A stretch of 64,000 nucleotides of DNA from Yponomeuta sedellus (lineage: Eukaryota > Arthropoda > Insecta > Lepidoptera > Yponomeutidae), in the NCBI GenBank assembly GCA_934045075.1, contig OW203722.1:1209001-1273000 (forward strand). The letters are read 5' to 3'. Each line of letters opens with the position of its first letter. Position 1 is the stretch's first letter. A program made the translations under genes and the position numbers. This document shows, one piece after another, positions 1 to 11,579 of the stretch. A model generated the notes under the pieces. The model made no database searches, was not told the DNA's origin, and worked only from the letters and a program-made list of their open reading frames with translations.

Positions 1-27
1 TCATTAGGTAAAACGTTCGTTATCGTT

Positions 28-207
28 ATCAACCCTTGTATGTCCCCACTGCTGGGCCAAGAGTCTCTTCCTGCATCCCAGAAAGGTTAGACCATACTCC
101 ACCTCGGGGGCCAAGTCCGGGTTGGTGGAGGATTAATGTAAGACAGTGGCGGGCCTTACTGTCAGAAGTTATCAAGCCGCCCATAAGGTCTCTGTCATGG
201 CTTAACG
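28..207 (-). repeat. SINE A (5S-derived family), 3' part only
   Basis: On the minus strand this reads as the body and 3' end of SINE A, ending in the family terminus gggttgataacg. The 5S-like head is missing, so the copy is 5'-truncated. It joins directly at about 208 to another repeat (family Q). The short open frame across it is an artefact of the repeat and occurs in other copies. Confidence 0.8.
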
Positions 208-352
208 TAAAGGTAAAACGTAATTACCTCAATTCCCGACGTTTCGGCAGCGTTGCAGTTGCCGTAGTCACGGGTAAACTGAAGCGGCGAGGTAATTACG
301 TTTAACGTAATAAATAATCACGATTAGAATCGTTTTATATATAACTATGGAT
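208..352. repeat. Family Q repeat (cccgacgtttcggcagcg core)
   Basis: It contains the block cccgacgtttcggcagcg followed by gttgcagttgccgtagtcac, flanked by near-palindromic aggtaattacg and acgtaattacctc. The same block recurs near 3561, 6908 (edges only), 32070 and 60549. Read on the minus strand, the core gives gctgccgaaacgtcggg, which resembles the GAAAC arm of hammerhead-type motifs in Penelope-like elements, but a complete ribozyme core is not present. The family identity is therefore open. Confidence 0.55.
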
Positions 353-690
353 TACGATAATTTCTTTAACTCTATAAAGACATACTATTTAATTTCACGA
401 TAGCCAGAAGAAGATGAAAAGCTTTTATACAAGATGAAGATGCCGTCCGGGTCCCTTAGGAGGAGTCCGACCCTGGGACGGATCCACACAAAAACAAGGC
501 GCGAGGGCAATCTCCATGCAACTCGCCCCGTCTCATCCCAAGTCCTTCCTGTGTGGTCCAGCACTACAGTAATCCAATATGCTGGAATGTTGTTTAGATG
601 TACAGACGACTGAACATCAAAGTTAGTGCTTTAAGCGCAGGCGGCTTAGCGAAAAAAATCCAATAGTTAGGCTGCTGTCGACTGTACTTC
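353..690. other. No gene; unassigned GC-rich block
   Basis: Bases 440-560 are markedly GC-richer than their surroundings (gtccgggtcccttaggagga and following). I see no long frame and no recognised domain. It could be the 3' non-coding part of an old LINE, but nothing here proves it. Confidence 0.4.
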
Positions 691-1085
691 CTAAATGTAT
701 ATCTATAAATATCTATAATCAGCCCACATCAACCCACTGCTGGGCATAGACATCCTTTTTACTGCGCCATTCATCACGGTCCTGTGCTAATCTGATCCAT
801 TTCTGACACGCAACCCTCACGATGTCGTCTGACCATCGTGTCGATGGTCTGCCTACCAACCTCTTTCCCTCCCTTGGCCACCACTCCGATACTGCCCTGG
901 TCCACCGGCCGTCTTCCCTTATAGCCAAGTGTCCCGCCCACTTTAACTTTGTGATTCGCTTACCAACGTCTTCGACCTTGGTTCTTCAACGAACCTCTAC
1001 GTTGGATACGCGTGTATTATTCGACTTTAATCTTTCAGCCCGTATTCGATAGCTACTGGACCTAAGCCTTCTCCAAGCCTCGCTT
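690..1085 (-). pseudogene. RTE-like LINE C-terminal fragment (lineage ii)
   Basis: The minus strand encodes the end of a non-LTR retrotransposon polyprotein: RTKVEDVG, KLKWAGHLA, GRWTRAVSEWWP, GRPSTRWSDDIVRVA and a terminal QQWVDVG. One in-frame stop precedes RTKVEDVG, and the fragment starts well after the reverse transcriptase domain, so it is a dead 5'-truncated copy. The downstream tail gctgattatag matches the sister copy at 34271-34600. Upstream residues back to about 1085 are still readable but degraded. Confidence 0.82.
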
Positions 1086-2229
1086 AAAAGTCTTCATTTC
1101 TTCAAGGCCTGCGCAGACGAGGGAATTTTGTCCCCAAAAGGGACAAAAGTCCCATAGTCCCATAAAGTACTTGTCGCGGACTCAACGCCTACGGTGTGCG
1201 GTCATTTGTTCCCCGGAAATTGAGTGAAGCGTACGCTATGGAAGCAAATATTCTGAGATTACATTGTGTTGTTATTTACATGCAGTTAAAAAAGAAAAGG
1301 CGTTTTAAAAGAAAACACCGAACTTTTGTCCAGTCCGGTCTCTTAATATCCTCAGTAACTTGAAGGACTTTTTGTACGGGATACTTTTAGTCCTTCGTGT
1401 GCGTTATTCGATACAATTTATAAGAGATGTATATCGACGGACAAAAAAGTACCCGGGGGATAGTCCCTCGTCTGCGTAGCCCTTTAAGGCGATTTTTTAT
1501 GGAGCCTATTAACATCCCACTACAGAGCACAGGCCTTCTCTCAGAGAGAGAGTAATTTTTTTTTTCTAATTTTACGGTAAGACAATTTGCCTCCTCAATC
1601 ATACTCATCAATAAAATAATCTGCCCTTAGTTATTCAATCAACAATTTATTCCAAATAATTAAATCAAATTGATTTTATTCCGGCAGAGGATAATTTTAC
1701 TGGACTGTATTAAGCTACAAATTAAGCAAGCCAAGCGTTGTCTAAAACTTTGGTGCTCTGACTAGCGCAGTTAAATTATGATTTCAACTGGCAGTGGGTT
1801 TATTCATGATCTGGCTAGTAATTATAAAGTTAATAATTAATAAGCATCAATATTTTATAATAGACATCTCATGGCTCTCTCTCAAAACAATTTCGTGTAC
1901 TTGTGTGGGAAAAATATAAATAATAGGGGTTAAAGTATGAAATTGCCGTTTTATTGCAATAGGTTCTTTGAATTGACATAGAATCTTCATGGTTTGAGGT
2001 TTTCGAATAAAACTTTTTTCAAATGGTTTCTATGATGTTCTTTTTTTAAAAAATGTGAAACATTTGAATATCGACTTTCAATTGTTTTTGTTATTCATTT
2101 TAGACAAGAAAGATGGATACTGCAAAAATTCGAAAATTCTTATATTTCATCGTGACGTGACCATCTTGTAAACGAGTTTATTTACAAGATTTTAAATTTG
2201 GAAATGTTTCTTTGCGAGACAAAGCTTAA
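1086..2229. other. No gene recognised
   Basis: AT-rich sequence with only short frames. Bases 1500-1560 contain catcccactacagagcacag, which resembles the 3' termini of lepidopteran LINE/SINE repeats. The open frame on the minus strand at 1387-1611 shows no domain. No host exon can be supported. Confidence 0.5.
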
Positions 2230-3170
2230 TAACTACATTAATTATTTTATTTGCTGAGGTAAATGACCCTCATGCTAGCCATGTTATGCAGCAAATCTTC
2301 AAATCACAAAAAAGGTGTTTACGGGCAATATTCAACTTACGCCAAACTACTAGTTGCAGAAACTTCTTTGAAGCAATGAAAATTCTCACATTCCCACGTT
2401 TTTACATTTATGAAGTCGCAGCATTCATGAAGTCTAACCGTGGGCTGTTTGAGCGACAAATTTGTAGACGAAATCAGAACTACATAAGACCCCTACCGCA
2501 GAGCGGTGGTAGCGGAGCGGTGTAGAACGCCGGCTTCTCAATCGGGACGTCGTGGGTTCGAACCCCGGCATGTATCAATGACTTTGTTTTCTAAGTTATG
2601 TACATTTGTGAAATTAAAGTAGCAATACTACTCGCTGATTGTGAAGGAAAACATCGTAAGGAAACCCTAGTGACTGAGGTGTTAGCATATCTCAGCGCTT
2701 GCTACGTACAATGGCCCAACTATGAGGCTAAGTGCGGAAATCTCAGGTCTAACTAACTAACTAACTAAGAGCCCTACCGCATAAAACAGCACTATTTGGT
2801 AAAAGTTTCTTCGGCTTTGCATCAAAAATCTTTAATAAACTATCTAAAACACTGTGAGATGTCGACGATCTGCCATATTTTAAACGTGATTTGTTTAATT
2901 TACTTCTATCGAAAGGCTGTTATAAAATAATTGAATTTCTGGATGGGGGTGTATTTTAGGTCCGATAAAATGTATAAGTGTGAAGCTTAATGTTGACTTA
3001 TAATCTAAAAAATAATTTACCTAATAATATGCACGCTTTAAGTTAAAACCTTTCGATATTGTCACACCAGATTGGTAAAATTGCATTGAAACTTAATGTA
3101 TTTATAAACAACCCGGTACATGTAATTTATGACAATAAATATATGATTGATTGATCGATCGATCAATCAA
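2230..3170 (+). pseudogene. CR1/Jockey-type LINE, C-terminus and 3' UTR, split by SINE C
   Basis: Reading + from about 2230 gives a typical LINE reverse-transcriptase tail: QQIFKSQKRCLRAIF, SCRNFFEAMKILTFPRFYIYE, then (after the SINE at 2501-2771) TALFGKSFFGFASKIFNKLS, one in-frame stop, and DLFNLLLSKGCYKIIEFL before a stop near 2957. The 3' UTR carries an aataaa signal at about 3135 and ends in a (gatt)n tail. The order and spacing match the C-terminal end of CR1/Jockey-group polyproteins. The element is 5'-truncated and mutated. The exact clade is inferred, not proved. Confidence 0.8.
2501..2771 (+). repeat. SINE C, complete insertion with 10-bp TSD
   Basis: A tRNA-like head with an A box region (gtggtagcggagcgg) and a B box (gggttcgaacc) is followed by a body containing caatgactttgttttctaag and gaaggaaaacatcgtaagga, and the copy ends in an (acta)n tail. 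It is flanked by ccctaccgca at 2491-2500 and 2772-2781, a perfect 10-bp target-site duplication inside the CR1-like LINE reading frame. It is therefore younger than that LINE copy. Confidence 0.9.
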
Positions 3171-3282
3171 TGTAATTTATCAATTTAATCACATGTAATT
3201 TATGATCGGTCATGTAATCGGTCGGTCGGTCGATCGGTCGACCGACCGACCGACCGACCGACTGACTGATTGATTGATTGTA
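3145..3282. repeat. Tetranucleotide cluster (gatt/gatc/ggtc/gacc/gact)
   Basis: The microsatellite tail of the upstream LINE has expanded into runs of related tetranucleotides: gattgattgatcgatcgatc, ggtcggtcggtcgatcggtc, then gaccgaccgaccgaccgacc, and back to gattgattgattg. Several blocks are mutual reverse complements, so the region can fold. It abuts a SINE A copy. Confidence 0.85.
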
Positions 3283-3290
3283 ATAGAAGT

Positions 3291-3462
3291 CGTTAAGCCA
3301 TGTCAAAGGCCTTATAGTCGACTTGATAATTAGTATTAGTTAGGTCCGCCACTACCTTACAATCCTCCACCGACTCGGCCCTCGTGGAGTATGGCCTAAC
3401 CTTCCTGCGATGTAGAAAGAGACCCGTGCCCCAGCAGTGGGGACATTATGAGGGTTGATATC
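3291..3462 (+). repeat. SINE A, 3' part
   Basis: It runs from cgttaagccatgtcaaaggc to the family 3' terminus gggttgatatc. The 5S-like head is absent. It starts immediately after the tetranucleotide cluster. Confidence 0.85.
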
Positions 3463-3560
3463 ATGATTCCGCTTTTACCACATTGCTTTTCTTAACAACT
3501 ATCACGGGATAGTTATACTCGTATATATTACGGGTCGGGTCTGATTAAGATTATTTATTA

Positions 3561-3665
3561 GGTAACAAGTAATTACCTTAATTCCCGACGTTTCTGATAT
3601 ATGAATTAGGTTGATAACTTTTAACTTACAAATAATCGCGATTGGACCCGTTTAATGCTTAACTG
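3561..3665. repeat. Family Q fragment
   Basis: Contains ttaattcccgacgtttc and aataatcgcgattggacccg, matching the copies at 208, 6908 and 60549. Confidence 0.5.
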
Positions 3666-3921
3666 TGATCTGCACCTCGCACTCTTAACTTCATTCAACA
3701 GCAACGCGGGGGCTTATTTCCAAATTGAATAGAAACAACTTCTGCTGAAGATCATCACAAGCGATAATGTCGCGATCGAACGCCTAGATAAGGGCCACAG
3801 CCAGCGATGCGGTGGCGCGCCAAACCGCGTACATTTATTGCTACGGTGTAGTTCCATGGAGACCTGTAACTGGCAATGGAGTCTAGCTAACTTTAGGAGA
3901 GTAGGTAATAAAATTGTGAAC

Positions 3922-4010
3922 AAATAATGCGACCTAGTTTGAATTATAACGTTTATTAAGCTGCAATTTCTACGCTACTTTGAATAAAACCTTTTCATTT
4001 CATTTCGCAT
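3922..4010 (+). repeat. LINE J 3'-UTR fragment
   Basis: cctagtttgaattataacg to aataaaaccttttcatttca matches the 3' terminus of the LINE whose coding end lies at 38508-38730. Only the 3' UTR end is present. Confidence 0.75.
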
Positions 4011-4034
4011 ATTGCATATCTTTTTATTCACACT

Positions 4035-4095
4035 AGTAAACTGTTTACTTAGTGAAATTCTCAATACAGAAATTGTCCCAAAGTATCGATAAAGT
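4035..4095 (+). repeat. MITE K fragment
   Basis: tttacttagtgaaattctca followed by atacagaaattg is one terminal inverted repeat of MITE K, best preserved at 47992-48125. Confidence 0.55.
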
Positions 4096-4544
4096 TAACG
4101 AAGCTGCTTAAACGGGTGATGTCCGGCCCAATCTTTTTTTAGCTGGAAATATTTATAACATTCCTCAAAGATAGACTAAGAATAGAGAAGACTTCAGAAC
4201 AGAAAAGTTATAGGTTGGGTTGCCTTAACGGCTTTTGGATTGCGTCAACGCCAGCCACACACTTATACTTCCAGCGCTGGACTATAGCGTTGTCAAAACC
4301 TAGGCTGGTATATTATATTATGTTAGTTCCAGTAACATTTCACATTGCATTACACCCGGCGACCGCCAAAGTGGCGGCACTAACGCGGTTGCGGCCGGCT
4401 GCAGCTACGTCGCGATTCTATTGCAAAAGGCAGGGTTTCTGAGTTAATTTAGAAACATGATCGAGAATAGACTAATTTGTATGTAATAATAGACTAGTAA
4501 TAGTGTTACTTTATGTGTGTTTGTAAATAGATAATACCACTTTA
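4096..4544. other. No gene recognised
   Basis: It contains a 75-codon frame on the plus strand with no recognisable domain and a GC-rich block at 4345-4415. Nothing else is assignable. Confidence 0.4.
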
Positions 4545-4728
4545 TCTACAACATAAAAATGAATCGCTAAATGTTTTGGCAAGCGCAAATCTCGAGAGCA
4601 GCTGAACCGATTTTGCTAATTCTTTTTTTAAAATATTCCTTGTAGTACGAGGATGGTTCTTACAGAGGGAAAAAATAAATAAATAAAGAATCGGTTGTAA
4701 GCGGTACGAAGTTCGCTGGGACAGCTAG
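4545..4728 (+). mobile_element. Short non-autonomous Helitron
   Basis: It starts with TC preceded by A (atctacaacataaaaatgaa) and ends with acagCTAG followed by T, the A|TC...CTRR|T arrangement expected for Helitrons. The internal segment aacagctgaaccgatttt-like (here gagcagctgaaccgatttt) and the terminus gtacgaagttcgctgggac match the widespread lepidopteran non-autonomous families. At about 184 bp it has no coding capacity. Confidence 0.72.
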
Positions 4729-4737
4729 TTGTACATA

Positions 4738-4825
4738 AAAATGGAAATAATCAGGATATTTCTTAACCTAAGAGTGTCTGTGTTAGTGATAATATCACTA
4801 AAAGAAATCTCTTCCAGATAATATT
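4738..4825 (-). repeat. LINE I 3'-end fragment
   Basis: Minus-strand match to the LINE I 3' UTR (ggaagagat...gtgata...cttaggttaagaaatatc), as seen at 43857-44260. Confidence 0.65.
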
Positions 4826-5060
4826 TGTATAATTGCTATACGAATTTTATGTTATGGTTTATGTAAGTATATTATTCTTTAGCATATGTTTGTACATCAA
4901 TATGGGTATTTGCACCTACCCGTCTCACTTTTCCATCAAGTCTCCATGGTCGGTTGTTTAAAAAAAAGGCTCTAAGCAATAAGGCCGCCAATTGTACTGT
5001 ATGTTTGTAACTATTCTAAGTCTGTTTTTCCTGGCGTGAAATTAAAAATATTCTCCGCGC
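4826..5060 (+). repeat. LINE I 3' end, diverged
   Basis: It carries the family landmarks in order: cacctacccgtctcactttt, a ggttgtt segment, gcaataaggccgccaattgt, and a terminal region ending in aaaaatatt. There is no coding part. The sister copy at 30985-31240 is closest. Confidence 0.7.
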
Positions 5061-5559
5061 AAAAATTTACGTGTTCTTTTAATATTATGAACGAATAATG
5101 CAGTTTTAAGCTGACACACGTATATCGCTTTCGAGCACTTGTAAAATACATAAATTATGCTCTTGCATGTCCAAAACTTCTAAATGTGGCACTGAACTCT
5201 TAAAAACAGAAAAATAAAACAGCTATAGAACAGCTCGCAGGCCGCACGTATACTAGCCCTGCCTTACAGTGGCAGCTCCGCATGGCATTCCCGACCCGGT
5301 CTTTCTCAACTATTCCCACATTTTGGCAACCAACTTACATACATATTTTGAGCTCTTCCACCGCTTCACAGTCGCATAACCGAGTCAGAATGTCGCCGAG
5401 TTATAAGTAAGTATTCCGTCCTGAATGTGCCGAGCAATTTTCAAGTGGACTGGACCGTAGAACGGATGTATCTTTGCTAAACTTTGGCATGCAGTCGACT
5501 GTACATTGTCCTTTGCATCCATGCGCTCTAGTCAATTACATTAAGGTTGAACTCACAAC
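5061..5559. other. No gene recognised
   Basis: Mixed-composition sequence with only short frames and no match to the repeat families defined here. Confidence 0.4.
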
Positions 5560-5885
5560 TAAATTTTAATAATGTATGTATTTATATAAAATATATATTT
5601 TTATATCACTTTCTATTTATGTAAGTATATCATTATTTGTATGTATCTATTTAGGGTTAGTATGATTATTTTCTTAATTAAGCATGTTTTATTCAATGTA
5701 TCTGAAATATTTTGATTTATTTGTACATCTACTTCTCCAATATATTGCTCCAGTCCATCCAAAGGTTGTATGGAAGAGATCACTTTTAGTGATAAGGCCG
5801 CCGTTTGTACTCTTAGGTTAAGAAATATCTGTGTAATTTCCTTTTTTATGTACAATAAAGCGTTCTCTATCTCTATCTATCTATC
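5560..5885 (+). repeat. LINE I 3' end with (TATC)n tail
   Basis: Nearly the same sequence as 43900-44260: atgtatgtatttatataaaa, ccagtccatccaaaggttgt, agtgataaggccgccgtttg, a poly(A) signal aataaag, then tctatctatctat. It is a 5'-truncated non-LTR element with a microsatellite tail and no coding content. Confidence 0.85.
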
Positions 5886-5961
5886 TAAATTCCTTTGCAA
5901 TATCGATTTTTAACGAGAAACTTTATAAGGTTGAACGATGAGGTCAGTTCAATTTGCATCA

Positions 5962-6085
5962 ACATTTTTTTAACGTAACATTTACATACAGGCACATACA
6001 TTGCTTCTGGCCCCACACTAGGATGTCTTGCAAATCAGAAACAGCAACATCACAAACAAGCAAACATCCAAGACCTGGTGGTTTT
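5962..6085 (-). repeat. SINE G body fragment
   Basis: Minus-strand match to the body of SINE G: ccaagacctgg, tgtttgcttgtttgtgatgt and atgtatgtgcctgtatgtaa. The tRNA-like head is absent. Confidence 0.75.
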
Positions 6086-6235
6086 TAGATTAGATGACCC
6101 GATTAGAAATCAGATTTTGCTATCAAAAGTTGAAATGCCTGATAGACTATATACATATATCTATTAGGAGTTTCTAATATCTAATTTTTTTCAAAGATTT
6201 AGAAAACACTTTTATAGCTGTTATTTGACGACCTC

Positions 6236-6470
6236 GGTGGCGCAGCGGTTTGGCACGCTGACTGTAAAACCGAAGGTCTCGGGTTCCATCCCCGGCCGGG
6301 TCAAACTAGGAAACGAACTTTTCTAGTTTGTCTCGGGTCTTGGATGTTATCTATGTATTTATTGTATTAAATCTTTCGTCGAGTTAGCACCTACACAAGT
6401 CATTTAGTAGTACTTAGTATACTCTTAGGTCTAACGAGATCTGTGTAATATGTCCATGAATATTTATTAT
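6236..6470 (+). repeat. SINE F, tRNA-derived, near complete
   Basis: The head gacctcggtggcgcagcggt has an A box (tggcgcagcgg) and a B box (ggttccatccc), spaced as in tRNA. The body includes ctagtttgtctcgggtcttg and tctaacgagatctgtgtaat, with an AT-rich tail. The second B-box half is imperfect, so this is a SINE and not a functional tRNA gene. Other copies, on the minus strand, are at 36928 and 60838. Confidence 0.85.
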
Positions 6471-6905
6471 TTATTTATTTTTGACAGATATGGCCTAAGG
6501 CCGCACTAGACAGTAAAAGTTCGACCATGTATAATTTGATTGAATCGGTTTAGATTTGCATTATGAAACTGTTATGTTAACGATAAATAAATAAAGGGTC
6601 AGAAAAATGCTTCTAACGACATATTTCTTTATCAAAGTCTAAATATAAAGATAAAACAAGAGAAACTTTTTATTATGGAAATCGGTCGGCGCCTGAGGAG
6701 TCGTAGTCGGGCGAAGGATCTCCCTGGCGGTGCAACGAGGTAATGCTGTTAGCGTCATGGGAACTTTTGGGTCGAGTGTGGCCCGGGGCGATATTTTTGA
6801 TTAGTTTTACACTGTTCATTGTGCCACTTTTTATGACGATGATAAAATAGATTTGTGACGTCTTCGATAGATTACCATCACGCAGTGGATCCTGTATATA
6901 GTTAT
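6471..6905. other. No gene recognised
   Basis: No domain in the minus-strand 82-codon frame. The stretch 6670-6800 is moderately GC-rich and is not matched elsewhere in the window. Confidence 0.4.
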
Positions 6906-7840
<935 letters not shown>

Positions 7841-7849
7841 AGTCTGTTC

Positions 7850-7883
7850 TCTATATATATATATATCTATCTATCTATATATG

Positions 7884-7933
<50 letters not shown>
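7850..7933. repeat. (AT)n/(TATC)n microsatellite, inverted
   Basis: A compound of atatat, ctatctatctat and atgcctatatat ending in tatataggcat. The two atgccta/taggcat halves are inverted copies. Confidence 0.8.
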
Positions 7934-7935
<2 letters not shown>

Positions 7936-7954
7936 CATGGGTGGTGGCATTAGA

Positions 7955-8072
7955 AATTAAGTGTCATATTAGTTCCGATATTTCTATTACACGAAAATAT
8001 CCGATTCTATCCGATAGTAGCCGAGGTATATTCTAAAAGCTAACAGACATGCGTGTGTGATTTTCGTAAATT
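7955..8072 (+). repeat. MITE D, 3' half
   Basis: Contains attaagtgtcatatta, cgattctatccgatag and the terminal gccgaggtatattctaaaag with ctaacagac, as at 18986-19203 and in the palindrome at 45.4-46.3 kb. The 5' half is replaced by the microsatellite. Confidence 0.7.
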
Positions 8073-8887
8073 GGGGTACATCGTCAGCCTAATAGTTTTT
8101 TAGTTTCTACATAATAAAGGGACAATTAGAGCAAAGCTAGCGGATACTCAAGTCTATCAGCAGCTTAAGATCCATCTAGCCTTAAGGTTTATGTGAATGA
8201 CAACTTGCTAAGTCCTGTTACACGCCTCTAGGGCAAATCAGTTTCGGCTCTTGGAGAAGTTAGATTGAAACCCATAGCCCATTCGAGATGTCTATCATTG
8301 TTACCAAGACAAGATTATACCAAAATTATAATCACGGACCTTCAAATATTTGGCCATCCACACTTAATGTGCCCGAGTTCATGTTTCTAAATCTTGTCAA
8401 CGGTGGCAGTTCCTGGTGTCTGTCTATCCCTCTGGGATGCAGGCGTGGGGTTATGTTATGCTATAATTATTAGAAAAAATAAATTAAAAATAGTAGGTTT
8501 TGTCTATTTATCTCACTGCGCTGTCACAACTAAGCAGAAAACCCACGAACAAACAAATAATATTCTTGGTGATAAGTATTTATGAGTAAAAATAAATTTG
8601 CAAAACAGTGGGGATTGAACGCTGTATTTAGTCAGCCCTTACCCTCTTTAGGTTTTCTTTGTTCCGTTTCCTTTTCTCTATTTATACAAAAAATAGAGCT
8701 TCGAGATTAATTAATATTTTTTTATAAGACATTATTATCCTAATTACGGAAATCATTTACTTCAGTTTTTATCGCAGGAGTCCAACCTGGTTTCGCGCCC
8801 ATTTGCAGAGCTTAAGCATGACAAACTATGTCCAGCAGTTGAATTATTATAGCCTCAAGAAGAAGAAGAATAAAAAAGCATGACAAC
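8073..8887. other. No gene; two short repeat fragments
   Basis: Bases 8397-8465 are a short RTE lineage iii 3' tail (ggcagttcctggtgtctgtc...). Bases 8775-8815 carry aacctggtttcgcgcccatt, matching repeats at 13346 and 23560. Nothing else is assignable. Confidence 0.5.
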
Positions 8888-9261
8888 CGCTCGTGGCGTA
8901 ATACAACCAATTGATTGGAATCCATTACTCGGGTCAAGCAACAACAGGCGCGAAAGGTGCTGGGTGACCCTCCCGTGAATACCGCTTGTGGTATTTTTTC
9001 CGACCACTTCCGTGCTTTGCAAGGCACGCTGAGCTGTTGGTGCCGGCTGTCATAAAATGGCAGTCAGAGGCCAAAAGTTAAGTTAAGCCATGTCAAAGGC
9101 CTTATAGGCGGCTTGGTAACTTCTGGCAGTAGGACCTGCCACTGCCTTATAACCCTCCACCAACCCGGACTCGGCCCCCGTGGTGGAGTATGGCCTAACC
9201 TTCCTGCGACGCAGGAAGAGACCCGTGCGCCAGCAGAGAGGACATACAAGGACTGATATCG
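8888..9261 (+). repeat. SINE A, near full length with 5S-like head
   Basis: Bases 8888-8995 are the diverged 5S-rRNA-like head (gtcaagcaacaacaggcgcg, then a degraded gggtgacc). They are followed by the body (ctttgcaaggcacgctgagc) and the 3' terminus gactgatatcg. A short tag aggccaaaagttaa interrupts the body near 9070. Confidence 0.85.
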
Positions 9262-9290
9262 AAGCACATACATATTATAGATATATTATA

Positions 9291-9399
9291 ACCCGGTCTT
9301 GGCCCCTGTGGTAGAGTATGGAAGAGCTAACCTAGCTTTTCTGCAATGCAGGAAGAGACCCGTGCCGCAGCAGTGAGGACATACAAAGAGTTGATGTCG
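9291..9399 (+). repeat. SINE A, 3' fragment
   Basis: A second, separate 3' end 30 bp downstream of the previous copy and in the same orientation, ending in gagttgatgtcg. Confidence 0.8.
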
Positions 9400-11324
9400 A
9401 AACATGACAAGTAGATCTATATTAGGCTGGGACCTAATTTATTTGAGTATAGACACAACAGGGCTGAGTAATTCCACGAACTGAGTTGATTTATAGCTGT
9501 CATCGACGTGAACATGAGTCTTCATGCCCTCGAGCGGGTATAATTACCGTCGAACACCAGCGCGCGATAAATTGGCTACGCCATTGCTAAATCGGTTTAT
9601 CGTGCAGCCACATTTCAGCGCAAGACGGATTGCTTCATTACACCGACGCTGAGCAACAATGGGCAGATGGTGCACTCCAGCTAAATGCTATGTGGTTGAT
9701 TGAAATATGATAAGATAAGAACAAACCAGAGTACCTGATAATTATAACATATTTTATAAATATACAGAGTAAAATTATTTATAGTAATAAAGCCATAATT
9801 TATACTGTACTTTATTTAAGTGTCAAATTAAATTTTTATTTCCTATACTCTAAAAGTTGTGTTTTTTTATCTGATTATTGTCTATTACTGTCAGCTGTGA
9901 AGAGTTTTATGTTAAAAAAAACAAATTAAAAAATGCTGCGGTCATGTGAATTTCTAAAAAGCTATTATTAGCTAACCCCAAACTTCTTTGTGCGGAATAA
10001 GCAGCAACAATCACGCTGAGAGTTCAATATGTAAAATTTAAAAAGTCGACATAAATTGGCGGGATACTAATCTGTTATAATTATGTATCTGTGAAAAAAT
10101 AGGTGATCTTTTATGCTAAGGTTTGAGTATAAAAATGAGTTTTTATTTTCCTCATATTGAAAATGAAAAGTAGAGCGTTTAACACGGGTAAAAGAATAAA
10201 TTTCTACTCGGACTTTAGCGGCCTCGTCTAAATACTTCGGGAATTAATTCTTTCGACACTCGGCTAACAATCTACTATTCCACTATAGTTTCTAAACAAT
10301 GACTTTTTTTTAATTAGCCATGGCTGTGTCCCACTGCTCTGCCGTGTCGTGACAAGGCACTGTAATTTAAAAACAGGCATTTTTCAAAAAACGCCAAATG
10401 CATTTCGTTAAGAAAATTCCGCATAGATACGTCAAATTAAAACAGATTACTATAAAAATTTTACATGTGTTAAATAATAGTGCACATAATTATGCCGTAA
10501 CTAGTTATTTTTTTTTTTTTTTATATTTAGACTCTAATTGAAAATCTAGAATTTTCGCACTGAATTACCCGCTTTTTTTTTGACAAATAGGAAAAGGTTT
10601 TAAAGTTGTTATGACAAAAGCATCTACAGTTATTTGGCATAAAAATCACGAGCATGTTTTGGCAAAACACGGTACCTATCTATAGAAACAGTATTTGGTC
10701 AAAACAGGTCTCTATAATATTGGCTATACAGTCTTATTTACTATGACTGATTTGCGTATTATTAAAACTTTTTCCATATTTTTTGATGCCATGCCATGTA
10801 CTTAAGGGCGAAGGATCGAATTATTCATGTTACTTCAAAACACTGTATCTATAGATACTGTGTTTTGTCATACCACGGCAGTGCTGGGCAAAGGCCTTAT
10901 GACAATGACTTACAATAAAAAAATATATGGTCATTAAGCGGTGGTAATTAAACCCGTATTCTCTCTCTCTCTTTCTCTAAAAGAAGACTTAGTGCAGTGG
11001 GTCGTATATAGGCTCTTTTTTATATTACTGTATTTCACGTAATAAACTAATTAAGGAGACACTTTATACAAACATTTTTAGTCAATTCTTATTAGTGTCT
11101 TACAAAATAAACCCTCTGTTTAATCAAATACAGTGAGTAAATGAATCACTCACATTCAATAGTTTGTATTATGTTGATATTCATGAGTTCGAATCAATTC
11201 CTCTGATAACTAAATTCAATTTAATAATTATGTAACAAGACTTACTTTACGTAACAAGGTTTTGGGCGAGCAGCATTTGAGCGTGTAGCATTTGTTACCT
11301 CGAGGAAATGAAAGTAAAAATATG
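9400..11324. other. No gene recognised in about 1.9 kb
   Basis: AT-rich sequence. The only structure found is a 32-bp near-palindrome at about 10836-10867 (caaaacactgtatctatag with its inverse), plus a (ct)n run near 10962. No host exon or element coding domain is visible. Confidence 0.45.
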
Positions 11325-11397
11325 TACAACTGCTCGCCAACTGTGAAGAAAAACATCATGAGGAGACCTGAGTGTCCGAGGTGTTCACATACAGGGT
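11325..11397 (+). repeat. SINE C body fragment
   Basis: ctcgccaactgtgaagaaaa and gtccgaggtgttcacata match the central body of SINE C. Confidence 0.55.
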
Positions 11398-11477
11398 TTG
11401 AAATTGTCAGGAGTACGGTGAGCACGCTTAGTAATTAAGCAGTGGTGCGTGTGGTATAGAAAAAGAATTATGGTCAA

Positions 11478-11562
11478 TTGGTAGAGCGCTGGTACGGATA
11501 GCCAGAGGTTGCGGGTTCGAATCCCGGCATGGGTGAAATTTTTAGCCTCTAAATAGGTTTTT
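11478..11562 (+). repeat. SINE B, minimal copy with 17-bp TSD
   Basis: An 85-bp copy starting inside the tRNA-like head (ttggtagagcgctggtacgg), with B box ggttcgaatcc, ending in ctctaaataggttttt. It is flanked by aaaagaattatggtcaa (11461-11477) and aaaagaattatggccaa (11563-11579), 16 of 17 identical. It fixes the 3' end of the short form of the family. Confidence 0.9.
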
Positions 11563-11579
11563 AAAAGAATTATGGCCAA

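Noticed and set aside
36..305. 89-codon open frame at the window start
   Set aside because: It lies across SINE A and family Q; similar frames appear in other SINE A copies, so it is a repeat artefact.
6236..6310. Possible tRNA gene
   Set aside because: A and B boxes are present but the acceptor and anticodon arms pair poorly and a SINE body follows; it is the head of SINE F.
10836..10867. Transposon TIR pair
   Set aside because: The 32-bp near-palindrome has no target duplication and no other copy; it may be chance in AT-rich DNA.
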